The translations under genes were made by a program, and so were the position numbers. From the NCBI GenBank assembly GCA_006844705.1, contig SPJS01000200.1, positions 1 to 64,000 of the forward strand: a stretch of DNA of 64,000 nt, in the 5' to 3' direction. The notes beneath the pieces were generated by a model, which saw nothing but the letters and a program-made list of their open reading frames with translations, had not been told where the DNA came from and did not search any database. Origin of the DNA: Methylococcaceae bacterium. GTDB lineage: Bacteria; Pseudomonadota; Gammaproteobacteria; Methylococcales; Methylomonadaceae. This document shows, one piece after another, positions 17,549 to 28,365 of this stretch (positions within the stretch are counted from its first letter, which is position 1; each line of letters starts with the position of its first letter).

Positions 17549-18271
17549 TCAGTGAATATCTTTCCAGTATTCCCTTTTTAACAGAAAGGCGACAACGGTA
17601 AACATCAGCAGAAAAAACAAGACATATTTACCCATGCGCTCTCTTTCCAGCTGTACCGGTTCACCGGCATATTCCAGAAAATTAACCAGATCATTCACGA
17701 ACTGGTCAAATTCTTTTGGAGACATCTGGCCGGCACTGATCTGTTGAAGCTCTTCAATCACGTCCTTGCCGTCTTCAGTTGCGGTGATTGCAATCTGTTC
17801 TCCCTGCAATTGCCACAACACGTTAGGCATCCCGACATCTTCAAACACCGTATTATTTACCCCCAGCGGTTTGCTTGGGTCTTTGTAAAAGCTTTTCAGA
17901 TAAGTGTATAACCAGTCCGCGCCACGCGAGCGCGAGATTAGCGATAAATCAGGCGGGTAGGTGCCAAACCACTTGGTTGCATCATGTCTGTTCATCGCAG
18001 TATGCATTTTGTCGTAGATGTTCGCTCCGTAAGGAGTAATGACCTGCAGTACCTCTTTTTCATCAAGCTCAAGATCAATCGCAATGCGCTTGTAACGCAT
18101 ATGCTTGATCGAGTGACAGCCCAGACAATAGGTGACGTAGTTTTTTGCGCCTCTTTCCAGTGATGCGTTGTCACTCAAGTCAATATCGGCATGTTCCAGC
18201 TTGACTTCACCGCCGCTGGCAAACACGCTGAATGGCATCACGATTAACAGTGTTTTTATTAGTTTTTTCAT
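17549..18271 (-). CDS. petC: Cytochrome c1 (ubiquinol-cytochrome c reductase)
   Basis: Haem-c subunit of the bc1 complex, passing electrons from the Rieske protein to cytochrome c. Signal peptide at 1-18 (MKKLIKTLLIVMPFSVFA), haem motif C49-LG-C52-H53, the PPDLSLISRSRGADWLYTYL segment, and a Met ligand probably in EDVGMPNVLW. A C-terminal membrane anchor (VLFFLLMFTVVAFLL) is followed by KREYW. 240 residues. Last gene of petABC, one base after petB. Confidence 0.95.
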   Translation of the reverse strand: MKKLIKTLLIVMPFSVFASGGEVKLEHADIDLSDNASLERGAKNYVTYCLGCHSIKHMRYKRIAIDLELDEKEVLQVITPYGANIYDKMHTAMNRHDATKWFGTYPPDLSLISRSRGADWLYTYLKSFYKDPSKPLGVNNTVFEDVGMPNVLWQLQGEQIAITATEDGKDVIEELQQISAGQMSPKEFDQFVNDLVNFLEYAGEPVQLERERMGKYVLFFLLMFTVVAFLLKREYWKDIH

Positions 18272-18272
18272 A

Positions 18273-19670
18273 TTAATTCAGGCTGTTAATAAGTTTTTTA
18301 ACTGTTCGCCCCAAGACCGCAATAATGCCCGACGGATTTGGGCGGGTGACGATTTTCTTTTCTCCTGATGCGGCTTTCACTTCCTGTTTTTCCGTCATTT
18401 CATGATAAGTCTCAATCCATTCTGGAATTTTTTCCTCAATAGAAGGCTGCTCAGTCAAACGCTCGGGTACCGGTTTGGTTTTTTCCCAACGTGTGTACAA
18501 TGGCATCAGCAGAAAGAATCCAAAATATATAGCGGTAAGAACGCGGGCAGCCATGGTCGCAGAAGGTGTTGCCGGTTGGGTTCCAAGGTATCCCAGTCCC
18601 AGGAAACTGATGACAAACAGTAACAGCGCTTTTTTGTAAATACCGCCACGATAACGGATAGAGCGTACTTTGCTGCGATCCAGCCAGGGAAGCAGAAACA
18701 ATACAACAATGGCGCCCCCCATGGCGATGACACCGGCAAATTTGTCTGGAACGGCACGCAAGATGGCGTAAAACGGTGTGAAGTACCAGACCGGAGCGAT
18801 ATGCTCGGGCGTTTTTAATGGATCAGCCGGAATAAAGTTGGCGTGTTCCAGAAAATACCCCCCCATTTCCGGCATGTAAAAGATGATGGCGGCGAAGAAA
18901 AACAGGAATACGCCAACGCCAACAATATCCTTGACGGTGTAATAAGGGTGAAAGGGAATGCCGTCCAGCGGTATCCCGTTTTCATCTTTGTTGGCTTTGA
19001 TATCGATACCATCAGGGTTGTTTGAGCCCACTTCATGCAAGGCGACAATGTGCAGGAATACCAGAATCAGCAACACTAAAGGTACGGCAATAACGTGGAA
19101 AGCGAAAAAGCGGTTCAGCGTCGCATCGGAAATGACATAGTCCCCTCTGACCCACAGCGCGAGATCTTCACCTATGACCGGGATGGCACTGAACAGTGAA
19201 ATAATCACCTGAGCGCCCCAGTAAGACATTTGCCCCCAAGGCAGTAAGTAGCCCATAAAGGCTTCCGCCATCAGGCAAACAAAAATCAGCATGCCGAATA
19301 TCCAGATCAGTTCGCGCGGCTGTTTAAATGAGCCGTACAGCAGTCCTCTGAACATATGCAGATAAACGACAATAAAAAATGCCGAAGCCCCGGTGGAGTG
19401 CATGTAGCGCACCAGCCAGCCCCAGTTAACATCACGCATGATGTATTCAACGGAGTCAAACGCCAGCTCTGCATCCGGTTTGTAGTTCATGGTCAGTAGG
19501 ATGCCGGTGATGAACTGGTTGACCAGCACTAGCAGCGCCAGAGAGCCAAAAAAGTACCAGACATTGAAGTTTTTGGGCGCATAATAATGCGACATGTGGT
19601 CTTCCCACAGCTTTTTCAGCGGAAAGCGATCCGATACCCATTCGGTAGATTCGTTCAGTTTTTGTTTCAT
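18273..19670 (-). CDS. petB: Cytochrome b (bc1 complex), with a C-terminal extension
   Basis: Membrane subunit with both haems b and the two quinone sites. Eight or more transmembrane helices are visible; RYMHSTGASAFFIVVYLHMFRG holds haem ligands and the PEWYF-equivalent Qo loop reads APVWYFTPFYAILRA. FHVIAVPLVLLILVFLHIVAL carries the other ligands. At 465 residues it exceeds the usual 400-430: about 70 polar residues after the last helix (from RWEKTKPVPE) form an extension ending in a short hydrophobic/basic stretch. The 3' end is separated from petC by one base. Confidence 0.95.
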   Translation of the reverse strand: MKQKLNESTEWVSDRFPLKKLWEDHMSHYYAPKNFNVWYFFGSLALLVLVNQFITGILLTMNYKPDAELAFDSVEYIMRDVNWGWLVRYMHSTGASAFFIVVYLHMFRGLLYGSFKQPRELIWIFGMLIFVCLMAEAFMGYLLPWGQMSYWGAQVIISLFSAIPVIGEDLALWVRGDYVISDATLNRFFAFHVIAVPLVLLILVFLHIVALHEVGSNNPDGIDIKANKDENGIPLDGIPFHPYYTVKDIVGVGVFLFFFAAIIFYMPEMGGYFLEHANFIPADPLKTPEHIAPVWYFTPFYAILRAVPDKFAGVIAMGGAIVVLFLLPWLDRSKVRSIRYRGGIYKKALLLFVISFLGLGYLGTQPATPSATMAARVLTAIYFGFFLLMPLYTRWEKTKPVPERLTEQPSIEEKIPEWIETYHEMTEKQEVKAASGEKKIVTRPNPSGIIAVLGRTVKKLINSLN

Positions 19671-20266
19671 GCGACTGCCTCCTCGGTTTCCTCGCCTATC
19701 ACGATCAACTCTTCCGTTACATACTTGTAAGGCGGAATTTCGAGGTTGGTCGGTGCCGGAACACCACGGTAGACACGTCCAGCCAGATCAAACCAAGAGC
19801 CGTGACATGGGCAGAAAAATCCGCCTTTCCAGCGTTCACCCAGATCAGGGGGGGCAATTTCAGGTCGGAATGTTGGCGAACAGCCAAGGTGTGTACATAA
19901 ACCGATAGCAACAAAAACTTCAGGTTTGATAGAGCGACCTGCGTTTTTACTGGAGGCGGGCTGGGTGGATTCATTGGAGGTTGGGTCTGCCAGTTCGCTA
20001 TCCAGCGTTGTTAATGTTTGTAATACTTCCGGTGTGCGGTTCAGAATCCATACCGGTTTTCCGCGCCAGGCTACACGAATAAGCAGGCCAGGTTCCATTT
20101 TGCTGATATCAACTTCTACCGGAGCACCCGCGGCCATTGCTTTGGCACTGGGTTGCATTTGTGACAGAAAAGGCACGGCCAGGTAGCCGGAACCTACTGC
20201 ACCAACGACGGACAGGGCAGATGTCAAAAACCGGCGTTTTGCATGATTGACGCCTTCATTAGTCAT
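19667..20266 (-). CDS. petA: Rieske iron-sulphur protein (bc1 complex)
   Basis: [2Fe-2S] subunit of ubiquinol-cytochrome c reductase. N-terminal twin-arginine-like signal anchor AKRRFLTSALSVVGAVG, then the cluster ligands CTHLGC and CPCHGS about 20 residues apart. 199 residues. The start is supported by a GAGGAG ribosome site. Its stop overlaps the petB start by four bases. The operon promoter must lie in 20267-20395, between it and the hisC stop. Confidence 0.96.
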   Translation of the reverse strand: MTNEGVNHAKRRFLTSALSVVGAVGSGYLAVPFLSQMQPSAKAMAAGAPVEVDISKMEPGLLIRVAWRGKPVWILNRTPEVLQTLTTLDSELADPTSNESTQPASSKNAGRSIKPEVFVAIGLCTHLGCSPTFRPEIAPPDLGERWKGGFFCPCHGSWFDLAGRVYRGVPAPTNLEIPPYKYVTEELIVIGEETEEAVA

Positions 20267-20395
20267 GAATAGATCTCCTCATTGTATGTCGGATAAAGGA
20301 AACACTACATTTCCTGACCGGATCTTGTTATTTGGGTGACAATATACCTTACTGATCTGAATTATTGAAGTCCGTGAGTGACTACGAAAAATTTT

Positions 20396-21493
20396 TTAGT
20401 GAGCAGGGGTGGCGTTGTTTACGATCTGCGTCATTGCAGACAGAAAGGATTTGTTTTCAGCTTCAGTGCCGACTGTGACACGCAGACAGGCATTCAGCAG
20501 CCCGCCCTGGGAAGATAAGTTCTTAATTAAAATACCCTTGTATTTTAACTGGTTAAATACGTCTTGTGCAGGTATTTTCAGGCTGCGAAATAAAATAAAG
20601 TTTGCGTCGCTGGGTAATGCCTCAATGCCATCCAGCGCATTCAACTGTTCCATAAGTATGGCGCGTTGTTCGCGCAGGCATTGTGTTTGCTGATTGAGAA
20701 AATCAACATGATTAAGGGCAAATTCTGCAGTCAGCTGGGTCAGAATGTTGATGTTGTAGGGCAGGCGGATTTTATCCAGGTGTTCGATGATGCCGGGTTG
20801 ACCGCATAAAAAGCCTAATCGCAGGCCGGCCAGCCCCAGTTTTGACAGGGTCCGCATGACCATTAGATTTGGGTGTGATGTCAATGCTGACATAAAACTG
20901 GCATCAGTAAACGGCGCATAGGCTTCGTCTATGATGACCAGTCCCTTGGATAGCTGCAGAATCTGTTCAATATCTTCCGCTGCAAACAGATTGCCAGTGG
21001 GGTTGTTGGGGTAGGCGAGGAAAATAATGGCGGGCTGATGACGTTCGACATGTGCCCGCATAGCATTGATATCGAGTGCAAAACTGTCTTTCAACAATGG
21101 GATACTGTGATAGTCCAGCGCCAGGCTTTTGGCAATTTGTCGATACATGACAAAACTGGGTGCCGGGGCAAGCACCGACGCATGTTGCGGCAAGGCCATC
21201 AGCAGAATCTGGATCAATTCATCTGAGCCGTTGCCCAGCATTATTGCGGAATCCTGAGGAATATCATTGGTTTTGCGCAGGGCCAGGCAGAGTTGATCTG
21301 CCGTCGGGTCAGGGTAGCGGTTAACCGGGCAGTTGCGCAATGTTTCCAGCCACAGGTCGGTAATCTCGGCTGGCCAGTCATAAGGGTTTTCCATGGCATC
21401 CAGTTTAATCAGATTGGCCGCATCAGCCACTTTATAGGCCGACATGGCCTGCACTTCTTTTCTGATGCAATGATCAACAATGTTATCGAGCAT
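20396..21493 (-). CDS. hisC: Histidinol-phosphate aminotransferase
   Basis: PLP enzyme of histidine synthesis (imidazole acetol-phosphate + Glu to histidinol-phosphate). Fold type I motifs: MLGNGSDELIQIL, YPNNPTGNLF, IIDEAYAPF and TLSKLGLAGLRLGFLCG with the PLP lysine in SKLG. 365 residues. It follows hisD on the same strand (38-bp gap). In Pseudomonas-type genomes a DegS/AlgW protease gene lies between hisC and petABC; only 129 bases are present here. Confidence 0.95.
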   Translation of the reverse strand: MLDNIVDHCIRKEVQAMSAYKVADAANLIKLDAMENPYDWPAEITDLWLETLRNCPVNRYPDPTADQLCLALRKTNDIPQDSAIMLGNGSDELIQILLMALPQHASVLAPAPSFVMYRQIAKSLALDYHSIPLLKDSFALDINAMRAHVERHQPAIIFLAYPNNPTGNLFAAEDIEQILQLSKGLVIIDEAYAPFTDASFMSALTSHPNLMVMRTLSKLGLAGLRLGFLCGQPGIIEHLDKIRLPYNINILTQLTAEFALNHVDFLNQQTQCLREQRAILMEQLNALDGIEALPSDANFILFRSLKIPAQDVFNQLKYKGILIKNLSSQGGLLNACLRVTVGTEAENKSFLSAMTQIVNNATPAH

Positions 21494-21532
21494 GGTGGGT
21501 CCTTATTCGTGCTGTTCCATTTGTAATGAGTG

Positions 21533-22840
21533 TTAATCAGTTATGCGATATTCTGCGGAACGTGCATGCGCAGTCAAGCCTTCGCCGCGCGCCAGCAATG
21601 AGGCCGTTTTGCCCAGTGTGTTTGCACCGGCGGCGGAACAGTTTATCAGGCTGGAGCGTTTCTGAAAATCATACACGCCAAGCGGTGACGAATAGCGGGC
21701 TGTACTGGATGTAGGAAGTACATGGTTAGGTCCCGCACAATAATCGCCCAGTGCTTCAGCGGTATAGCGTCCCATAAAAATCGCGCCGGCATTTCTGATC
21801 TGTTTACATAAGGCATCCGGGTCGGCCACTGATAATTCAAGATGTTCCGGAGCAATGCTATTGGTAACTTCAGCGGCTTCCTGCAAGGTGTTCACCTGAA
21901 TGAATGCACCGCGTGATTGCAGGGACGCCTTGATAATGTCGGCACGCTCCATTTGGGGCAGCAGCGTGTTAATGCTTGCTTCAACCTGATCAAGAAACGT
22001 CGGATTGTCGCTGATCAGGATGGCCTGGGCATTTTCATCATGCTCTGCTTGCGAAAATAAGTCCATCGCAATCCAGTCCGGTTCTGTTTGACCATCGCAA
22101 ATCACTAGAATCTCGGAAGGGCCGGCAATCATGTCTATACCAACCTGACCAAAGACCAGTTTTTTTGCGGTAGCTACATAGATATTACCCGGGCCGACAA
22201 TTTTGTCGACTGACGGAATACGTTTTGTCCCATAAGCAAGCGCGGCAATAGCCTGTGCGCCACCAATCGTAAAAACACGATCAACGCCCGCGACAAAAGC
22301 GGCCGCCAGAACCAGCGTGTTTTTTTCACCTTTAGGCGTTGGCACCACCATGATCAATTCACCCACACCTGCTGTTTTGGCGGGAATTGCATTCATCAAA
22401 ACAGAGGACGGGTATGCGGCTTTGCCGCCGGGGACATAAAGCCCGGCTTTGTCCAATGCCGTGACGTGCTGGCCGAGCAGCGTGCCATCGTCTTCGGTAA
22501 AACTCCACGACTGCATCTTTTGATGCTCGGCATAGGTTTTAATGCGCTGTGCGGCAGTTTGCAGTGCCGTTTGTTGTTTGCCATCCAGACTGTTCCAGGC
22601 GTCTTCAAGTGCAGACGGAGAGAGTTCCAGCTCGCCGCTGTCACTAAAACTACAGTCATCGAACTGATTGGTGTAGTCCAGAACCGCCTGATCGCCTTTG
22701 CTTCTGACATCGGCAATGATGTCCAGCACCCGGCGGTGAATGTCCATGTCGTCAGTATCGTCCCATGCCAGGCGTGCATTGAGTTGCTGGTCGAAATCGC
22801 TGTGCGAACTGTTCAGTCTGAGCATTTTCAATTCAGTCAT
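21533..22840 (-). CDS. hisD: Histidinol dehydrogenase
   Basis: Zn enzyme that oxidises histidinol to histidine in two NAD-dependent steps. Signature: [33 protein letters not shown] region (residues about 215-247), [13 protein letters not shown] and [20 protein letters not shown] with zinc and catalytic residues. 435 residues. Starts three bases after the hisG stop in an apparent murA-hisG-hisD-hisC run. Confidence 0.97.
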   Translation of the reverse strand: MTELKMLRLNSSHSDFDQQLNARLAWDDTDDMDIHRRVLDIIADVRSKGDQAVLDYTNQFDDCSFSDSGELELSPSALEDAWNSLDGKQQTALQTAAQRIKTYAEHQKMQSWSFTEDDGTLLGQHVTALDKAGLYVPGGKAAYPSSVLMNAIPAKTAGVGELIMVVPTPKGEKNTLVLAAAFVAGVDRVFTIGGAQAIAALAYGTKRIPSVDKIVGPGNIYVATAKKLVFGQVGIDMIAGPSEILVICDGQTEPDWIAMDLFSQAEHDENAQAILISDNPTFLDQVEASINTLLPQMERADIIKASLQSRGAFIQVNTLQEAAEVTNSIAPEHLELSVADPDALCKQIRNAGAIFMGRYTAEALGDYCAGPNHVLPTSSTARYSSPLGVYDFQKRSSLINCSAAGANTLGKTASLLARGEGLTAHARSAEYRITD

Positions 22841-22843
22841 GGC

Positions 22844-23470
22844 TTACCTTTCCGATAATGTGTTTTCAAACTGACCCAGCAGGGTTTGAATGGCATGATG
22901 TTTCATTTTCATTGAGGCCTTGTTCACAACCAGTCTGGAGGTGATGTTTGTAATCAGGTCACGCGCTTCCAGGCCATTGGCTTTCAGCGTATTGCCGGTG
23001 TCGACCAGGTCGACGATGCAATCGGCCAGTCCGACCAGAGGAGCCAGTTCCATGGAGCCATATAACTTGATGATTTCAGCCTGTATGCCCTGGTCGGCAA
23101 AATATTTTTGTGCGGTTTTGACATATTTTGTAGCGACGCGGATACGTCCGCTGATGTCTGGCGCACCAACGGGGGCGGCCGTCATCAGGCGGCAGCCGGC
23201 AATACCCAGGTCTAAAGGTTCGTATAGGTTTTCAGCGCCATGTTCCAGTAATACGTCTTTTCCGGCAATACCCAGGTCGGCCGCACCGTATTCCACAAAC
23301 GTCGGTACGTCTGTCGCCCTGATGATGACCAGACGGACATCTTCGCGTGTGGTGTTAAGGATCAGCTTGCGACTTTTTTTGGGGTCGTCCAGTGGTTTAA
23401 TTCCTGCTTCTGCCAACAGCGGCAAAGCATCTTCAAAAATGCGTCCTTTCGACACGGCAATGGTTAACAT
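22844..23470 (-). CDS. hisG: ATP phosphoribosyltransferase (short form)
   Basis: First enzyme of histidine synthesis, joining ATP and PRPP. At 208 residues it is the short form that lacks the C-terminal regulatory ACT-like domain, a form that works with the regulatory subunit HisZ; hisZ is not in this window. Motifs: [35 protein letters not shown] and [18 protein letters not shown] (PRPP loop). Lies 9 bases after murA. Confidence 0.96.
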   Translation of the reverse strand: MLTIAVSKGRIFEDALPLLAEAGIKPLDDPKKSRKLILNTTREDVRLVIIRATDVPTFVEYGAADLGIAGKDVLLEHGAENLYEPLDLGIAGCRLMTAAPVGAPDISGRIRVATKYVKTAQKYFADQGIQAEIIKLYGSMELAPLVGLADCIVDLVDTGNTLKANGLEARDLITNITSRLVVNKASMKMKHHAIQTLLGQFENTLSER

Positions 23471-23479
23471 GGATATTTC

Positions 23480-24745
<1,266 letters not shown>

Positions 24746-24760
24746 TTAGATTGTTTAGCC

Positions 24761-25072
24761 TTAAGCGTTATCTGAAGCAAAATAAGGAGTTTGGTCAAAC
24801 CCGGTTAATTTTGCGAGCGCATGTAACTGTGCTGGAATATTGTGGAAGACAATGGCAATCTGTTGTTGTTCACACACTTTTATCCATTCAACAACCAGTG
24901 CAAGTCCGGCGCTATCGCTAGCCGTCACGTTTTGCATGTCGATGCTGACATTTTCTGCGCCGTTTAAAAAGCTGCATGATTTTACAGTGTTTTTATCAAT
25001 ATTGGAAAAAGTTAACTCACCTTCTACCTGGATTTGGCCGGGAGCGGTCTGCTCAAACTTAAGCGCGGCCAC
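24761..25072 (-). CDS. mlaB: STAS-domain protein MlaB
   Basis: Cytoplasmic STAS protein (103 residues) that binds MlaF and stabilises the MlaFEDB phospholipid transporter. VSIDMQNVTASDSAGLALVVEW contains the conserved ASDSAGL, with the serine important in the E. coli protein. It begins two bases after the mlaD stop, where mlaC would be expected between them in E. coli. Confidence 0.9.
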   Translation of the reverse strand: MAALKFEQTAPGQIQVEGELTFSNIDKNTVKSCSFLNGAENVSIDMQNVTASDSAGLALVVEWIKVCEQQQIAIVFHNIPAQLHALAKLTGFDQTPYFASDNA

Positions 25073-25074
25073 AA

Positions 25075-25542
25075 TTATTCTTCCGGGTCTTTGTCTTTAA
25101 ACAAAAACTGGCCTATCACTTCTTCCAGCACAATTGCCGATTGCGTGATTTCAATTTCACCGCTATCAGTCAGATAGTCTTCTGAGCCGCCCGGCTCCAG
25201 GCTGACGTATTGCTCTCCCAGTAGACCGGCAGTGAAAATGCTGGCGGTAGTATCTTCCGGCAGGGTAGAGTATTTTGCTTCAATCTGCATGGAAACAACC
25301 GATTCATAGGTCTGGTTGTCAAACTGAATGGCAGAGACACGGCCGATTCTGACTCCGGCAACAGACACTGGAGATTTTACTTTGAGCCCGCCAGAGTTTT
25401 CAAAACGTGCAACGAGGGTATAACTGTCCTGGTTACTATAGGAGCCCAGGTTGCTGATTTGCAGAGCCAGAAAAAACAAGGCGGCAATGCCTAACGCAAC
25501 AAACAATCCAACCAGTGTGTCCTGGCGTTGAGAATGCGACAT
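25075..25542 (-). CDS. mlaD: MCE-domain protein MlaD
   Basis: Periplasmic MCE subunit, membrane-anchored, forming the hexameric lipid channel of the Mla system. One N-terminal transmembrane helix (LVGLFVALGIAALFFLALQI, residues about 11-30), then the MCE domain with FENSGGLKVKSPVSVAGVRIGRV and FTAGLLGEQYVSLEPGG. 155 residues, close to the 183 of E. coli; the C-terminal helix is short (VLEEVIGQFLF). Abuts mlaE. Confidence 0.94.
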   Translation of the reverse strand: MSHSQRQDTLVGLFVALGIAALFFLALQISNLGSYSNQDSYTLVARFENSGGLKVKSPVSVAGVRIGRVSAIQFDNQTYESVVSMQIEAKYSTLPEDTTASIFTAGLLGEQYVSLEPGGSEDYLTDSGEIEITQSAIVLEEVIGQFLFKDKDPEE

Positions 25543-26325
25543 TTATATATCTCCAAACATGAGCGCAGTTAAAATAAAATCCAGCGCCAGCACGCTGAAG
25601 GCCGAATTGACCACGGTCCGTGTGGTGGCGCGGCTGACGCCTTCCGAGGTGGGCAGGGTATCATATCCTTCAAACAGCGCAATCCAGGACACGACAAAAC
25701 CAAAAGCCACACTTTTAATGACACCGTTTAGGATGTCATCATAAAAATCAATCGAGGCCTGCATTTGTGACCAGTAAGCCCCATCATCCACGCCCAGCAT
25801 GCCCACGCCCACAATGTGGCCACCCATAATGCCAATGGCGCTGAACATGGCAGCAAGCAGCGGCAGGGACATCAGACCGGCGAGAAAACGCGGGGTGATG
25901 ATGCGGCGAACCGGGTCAACGGCCATCATTTCCATGCCTGATAATTGCTCGGTTGCTTTCATCAGGCCGATTTCCGCCGTCAGGGCCGAACCGGCACGAC
26001 CGGCAAATAACAAGGCGGATACCACCGGGCCAAGCTCTCTGACCAGGGAGGCGGCCACCATCAGTCCGAGTGTTTCGTCCGCACCAAAATCGGATAACAC
26101 GTAATAGCCCTGAAGACCCAGTACCATGCCAACGAACAGGCCGGAAATACTGATGATCAGAATCGATAAAACCCCCACCGAATACAGCTGTTTTATCAGC
26201 AGTGAGAGCCGGGGCAAGATATCGGGAATGCCTTGCAATGTGAGTAGCAGGAAGAAGGTCGCGCGGCCCAGTTTGGCGAAATTTTCGCGCGTGCTTCGCC
26301 CCAGTGTTTCAAAATAATGCAGCAT
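25543..26325 (-). CDS. mlaE: ABC transporter permease MlaE
   Basis: Inner-membrane permease of the Mla phospholipid transporter, 260 residues with about five to six hydrophobic helices. The MlaE family core is clear: GMVLGLQGYYVLSDFGAD, LVRELGPVVSALLFAGRAGSALTAEIG (about residues 93-119), and MEMMAVDPVRRIITPRFLAG. Third position in the mlaFED-mlaB-murA run. Confidence 0.96.
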   Translation of the reverse strand: MLHYFETLGRSTRENFAKLGRATFFLLLTLQGIPDILPRLSLLIKQLYSVGVLSILIISISGLFVGMVLGLQGYYVLSDFGADETLGLMVAASLVRELGPVVSALLFAGRAGSALTAEIGLMKATEQLSGMEMMAVDPVRRIITPRFLAGLMSLPLLAAMFSAIGIMGGHIVGVGMLGVDDGAYWSQMQASIDFYDDILNGVIKSVAFGFVVSWIALFEGYDTLPTSEGVSRATTRTVVNSAFSVLALDFILTALMFGDI

Positions 26326-26338
26326 AGTGTGTTTGTAT

Positions 26339-27148
26339 TTACGTCGTCAGCAGATCGGAGTGATAGTCTGGAGCAGGGTAATGAAAGTGTACCGGCCCGT
26401 CAGCAGAGCCATGCATAAACTGTTGCACCCATGCGGAACTGGAGTTCATCAGTGCGTTGGGTTCGCCATGATCGATAACCTTGCCGTCGGCAATGACATA
26501 GATCAGGTCGGCAATTTCCGCTGTTTCCTGAACATCATGCGACACGATAATGCTGGTTAGGCCAAGGGATGTGTTGAGTGATTTGATTAAATGAACCAGA
26601 ACGCCCATGGAAATCGGATCCTGTCCGGTAAACGGTTCGTCATACATAATCATCATCGGGTCAAGCGCAATGGCCCTTGCCAGCGCTACCCGCCGTGCCA
26701 TGCCGCCGGATAGTTCGCTGGGCATTAAATCACGAGCACCACGTAGGCCAACAGCGTGTAATTTCATTAATACCAAGGTACGGATCATCGATTCGGAAAG
26801 ATGACTGTGTTCACGCAAAGGAAAGGCGACATTCTCAAAAACACTCAGATCCGTCAGTAAAGCGCCGCTTTGAAACAGCATGCCCATTTTTTTTCTCAAA
26901 CTATAAAGTTGGGATGGCTTGAGTTGGTGAACATTTTGCTGGTCTACCGTGACCGAGCCCTGTTCAGGCTGCAGTTGGCCGCCGATCAGCTTTAACAGTG
27001 TGGTCTTGCCGGTACCACTCGGGCCCATGATGGCCGTGATTTTTCCACGCGGAATATCGAGGGTGATATTGTCAAAGATGTGCTTGTTCCCTCTTGAAAA
27101 ACCAAGGTTTTTTATCGATATTAAGGTGTTTTTATTCAACTCGGTCAT
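26339..27148 (-). CDS. mlaF: ABC transporter ATP-binding protein MlaF
   Basis: ATPase of the Mla system. Walker A GPSGTGKTTL, signature SELSGGMARRVALARAIA, Walker B MIMYDEPFTGQDP and H-loop VSHDV are all intact. 269 residues. First gene of the operon; divergent from yrbG across 241 bases that should contain both promoters. Confidence 0.96.
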   Translation of the reverse strand: MTELNKNTLISIKNLGFSRGNKHIFDNITLDIPRGKITAIMGPSGTGKTTLLKLIGGQLQPEQGSVTVDQQNVHQLKPSQLYSLRKKMGMLFQSGALLTDLSVFENVAFPLREHSHLSESMIRTLVLMKLHAVGLRGARDLMPSELSGGMARRVALARAIALDPMMIMYDEPFTGQDPISMGVLVHLIKSLNTSLGLTSIIVSHDVQETAEIADLIYVIADGKVIDHGEPNALMNSSSAWVQQFMHGSADGPVHFHYPAPDYHSDLLTT

Positions 27149-27389
27149 AACTTCATTTGACGGGAGGTTAACGGTCGGGGGCGTCGTGCCAGACGTATTG
27201 GTATTATTTACGTAAACGCTCTATTCTGCTGAGCATGTCTGAATAAGTCAAACAATCAATTGAAACGAATGTTTAATCAACGAAAGAAAACCAGGGCTTT
27301 AAAACGGATTAAAAAAAATTGAGTTTTACGATTGGAAAAAATTTCATGGGATATACTATGCATTGGTTACGCAAATTTTGAACCATTTG

Positions 27390-28364
27390 ATGGAAATTCT
27401 CGTAAATAGTTCGTTATTGTTAGTTGGGCTCATTATATTAGTCATTTCTGCAGACAAATTTGTTGGCGGAACTGCAGCCATTGCACGAAATTTTGGTGTT
27501 CCCCCTTTATTGATTGGTTTGACTATCGTCGGGTTGGGGACTTCCGCGCCGGAGATTCTGGTGTCAGCCATCGCTTGTTTACAAGGGAACAGTGGATTGG
27601 CCATTGGAAATGCATTAGGTTCAAATATTGCCAATATTGGTTTGATTCTTGGCTGTACGGCATTGATTTCGCCATTGGCATTTCAATCGAACCTGCTAAA
27701 GCGTGAACTGCCTGTGCTGGCGGCGATCAGTGTCATCTGCTACCTGCTCGCGTTTGACGGGTTATCCCCGGTTGACGGGGTGGTAATGGTGGTGATGCTT
27801 GTTGTTTTTCTTGTCTGGTTGATCAGCAGTGCAAAAAGAAATCGCCAGGCCAGGGATGATTTTACGCTGGAAGTTGAATCAGAAATTCCTGAGGAAATGG
27901 AAAGCTGGAAAGCCTGGTTGTTTTTTGCGTTGGGATTAACCGGATTATTGCTGAGTTCCCGACTGCTGGTTTATGCGGCAGTCAATGTTGCCCAGATATT
28001 TGGCGTCAGCGACCTGGTGATCGGATTGACCATTGTTGCACTGGGAACCAGCTTGCCGGAGCTGGCGGCATCGATTGCCAGCGTGTTGAAGAAGGAGGAT
28101 GACCTGGCTGTCGGCAATGTGATCGGATCAAATATCTATAACTTACTGGCGGTGTATTCTCTACCCGCGTTTATGGCGCCCGGGCTGTTAGCTCAGAGCG
28201 TTCTGCAGCGTGATTTTCCCGTCATGCTCGGGTTAACCGCTGTGCTGTTTGTTTTTGGTATGTCTCCTCGAGGTGGAGGCAGAATTAACAGAATTGAAGG
28301 GACAGTAATACTCATTACTTATCTGGCTTATCAATGGATAGTTTTTCAAAACACGAGCATTTAA
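27390..28364 (+). CDS. yrbG: Calcium/sodium antiporter family protein YrbG
   Basis: Inner-membrane member of the cation/Ca exchanger superfamily, about ten helices in two inverted halves. The alpha repeats are seen twice: GLTIVGLGTSAPEILVS with GNALGSNIANIGLILG, and GLTIVALGTSLPELAAS with GNVIGSNIYNLLAVYS. Starting at ATG 27390 (MEILVNSS) gives 324 residues and a good match to the family start; a TTG at 27363 would add nine residues. One base separates it from kdsD. Ion specificity is not known from sequence. Confidence 0.93.
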   Translation: MEILVNSSLLLVGLIILVISADKFVGGTAAIARNFGVPPLLIGLTIVGLGTSAPEILVSAIACLQGNSGLAIGNALGSNIANIGLILGCTALISPLAFQSNLLKRELPVLAAISVICYLLAFDGLSPVDGVVMVVMLVVFLVWLISSAKRNRQARDDFTLEVESEIPEEMESWKAWLFFALGLTGLLLSSRLLVYAAVNVAQIFGVSDLVIGLTIVALGTSLPELAASIASVLKKEDDLAVGNVIGSNIYNLLAVYSLPAFMAPGLLAQSVLQRDFPVMLGLTAVLFVFGMSPRGGGRINRIEGTVILITYLAYQWIVFQNTSI

Positions 28365-28365
28365 C

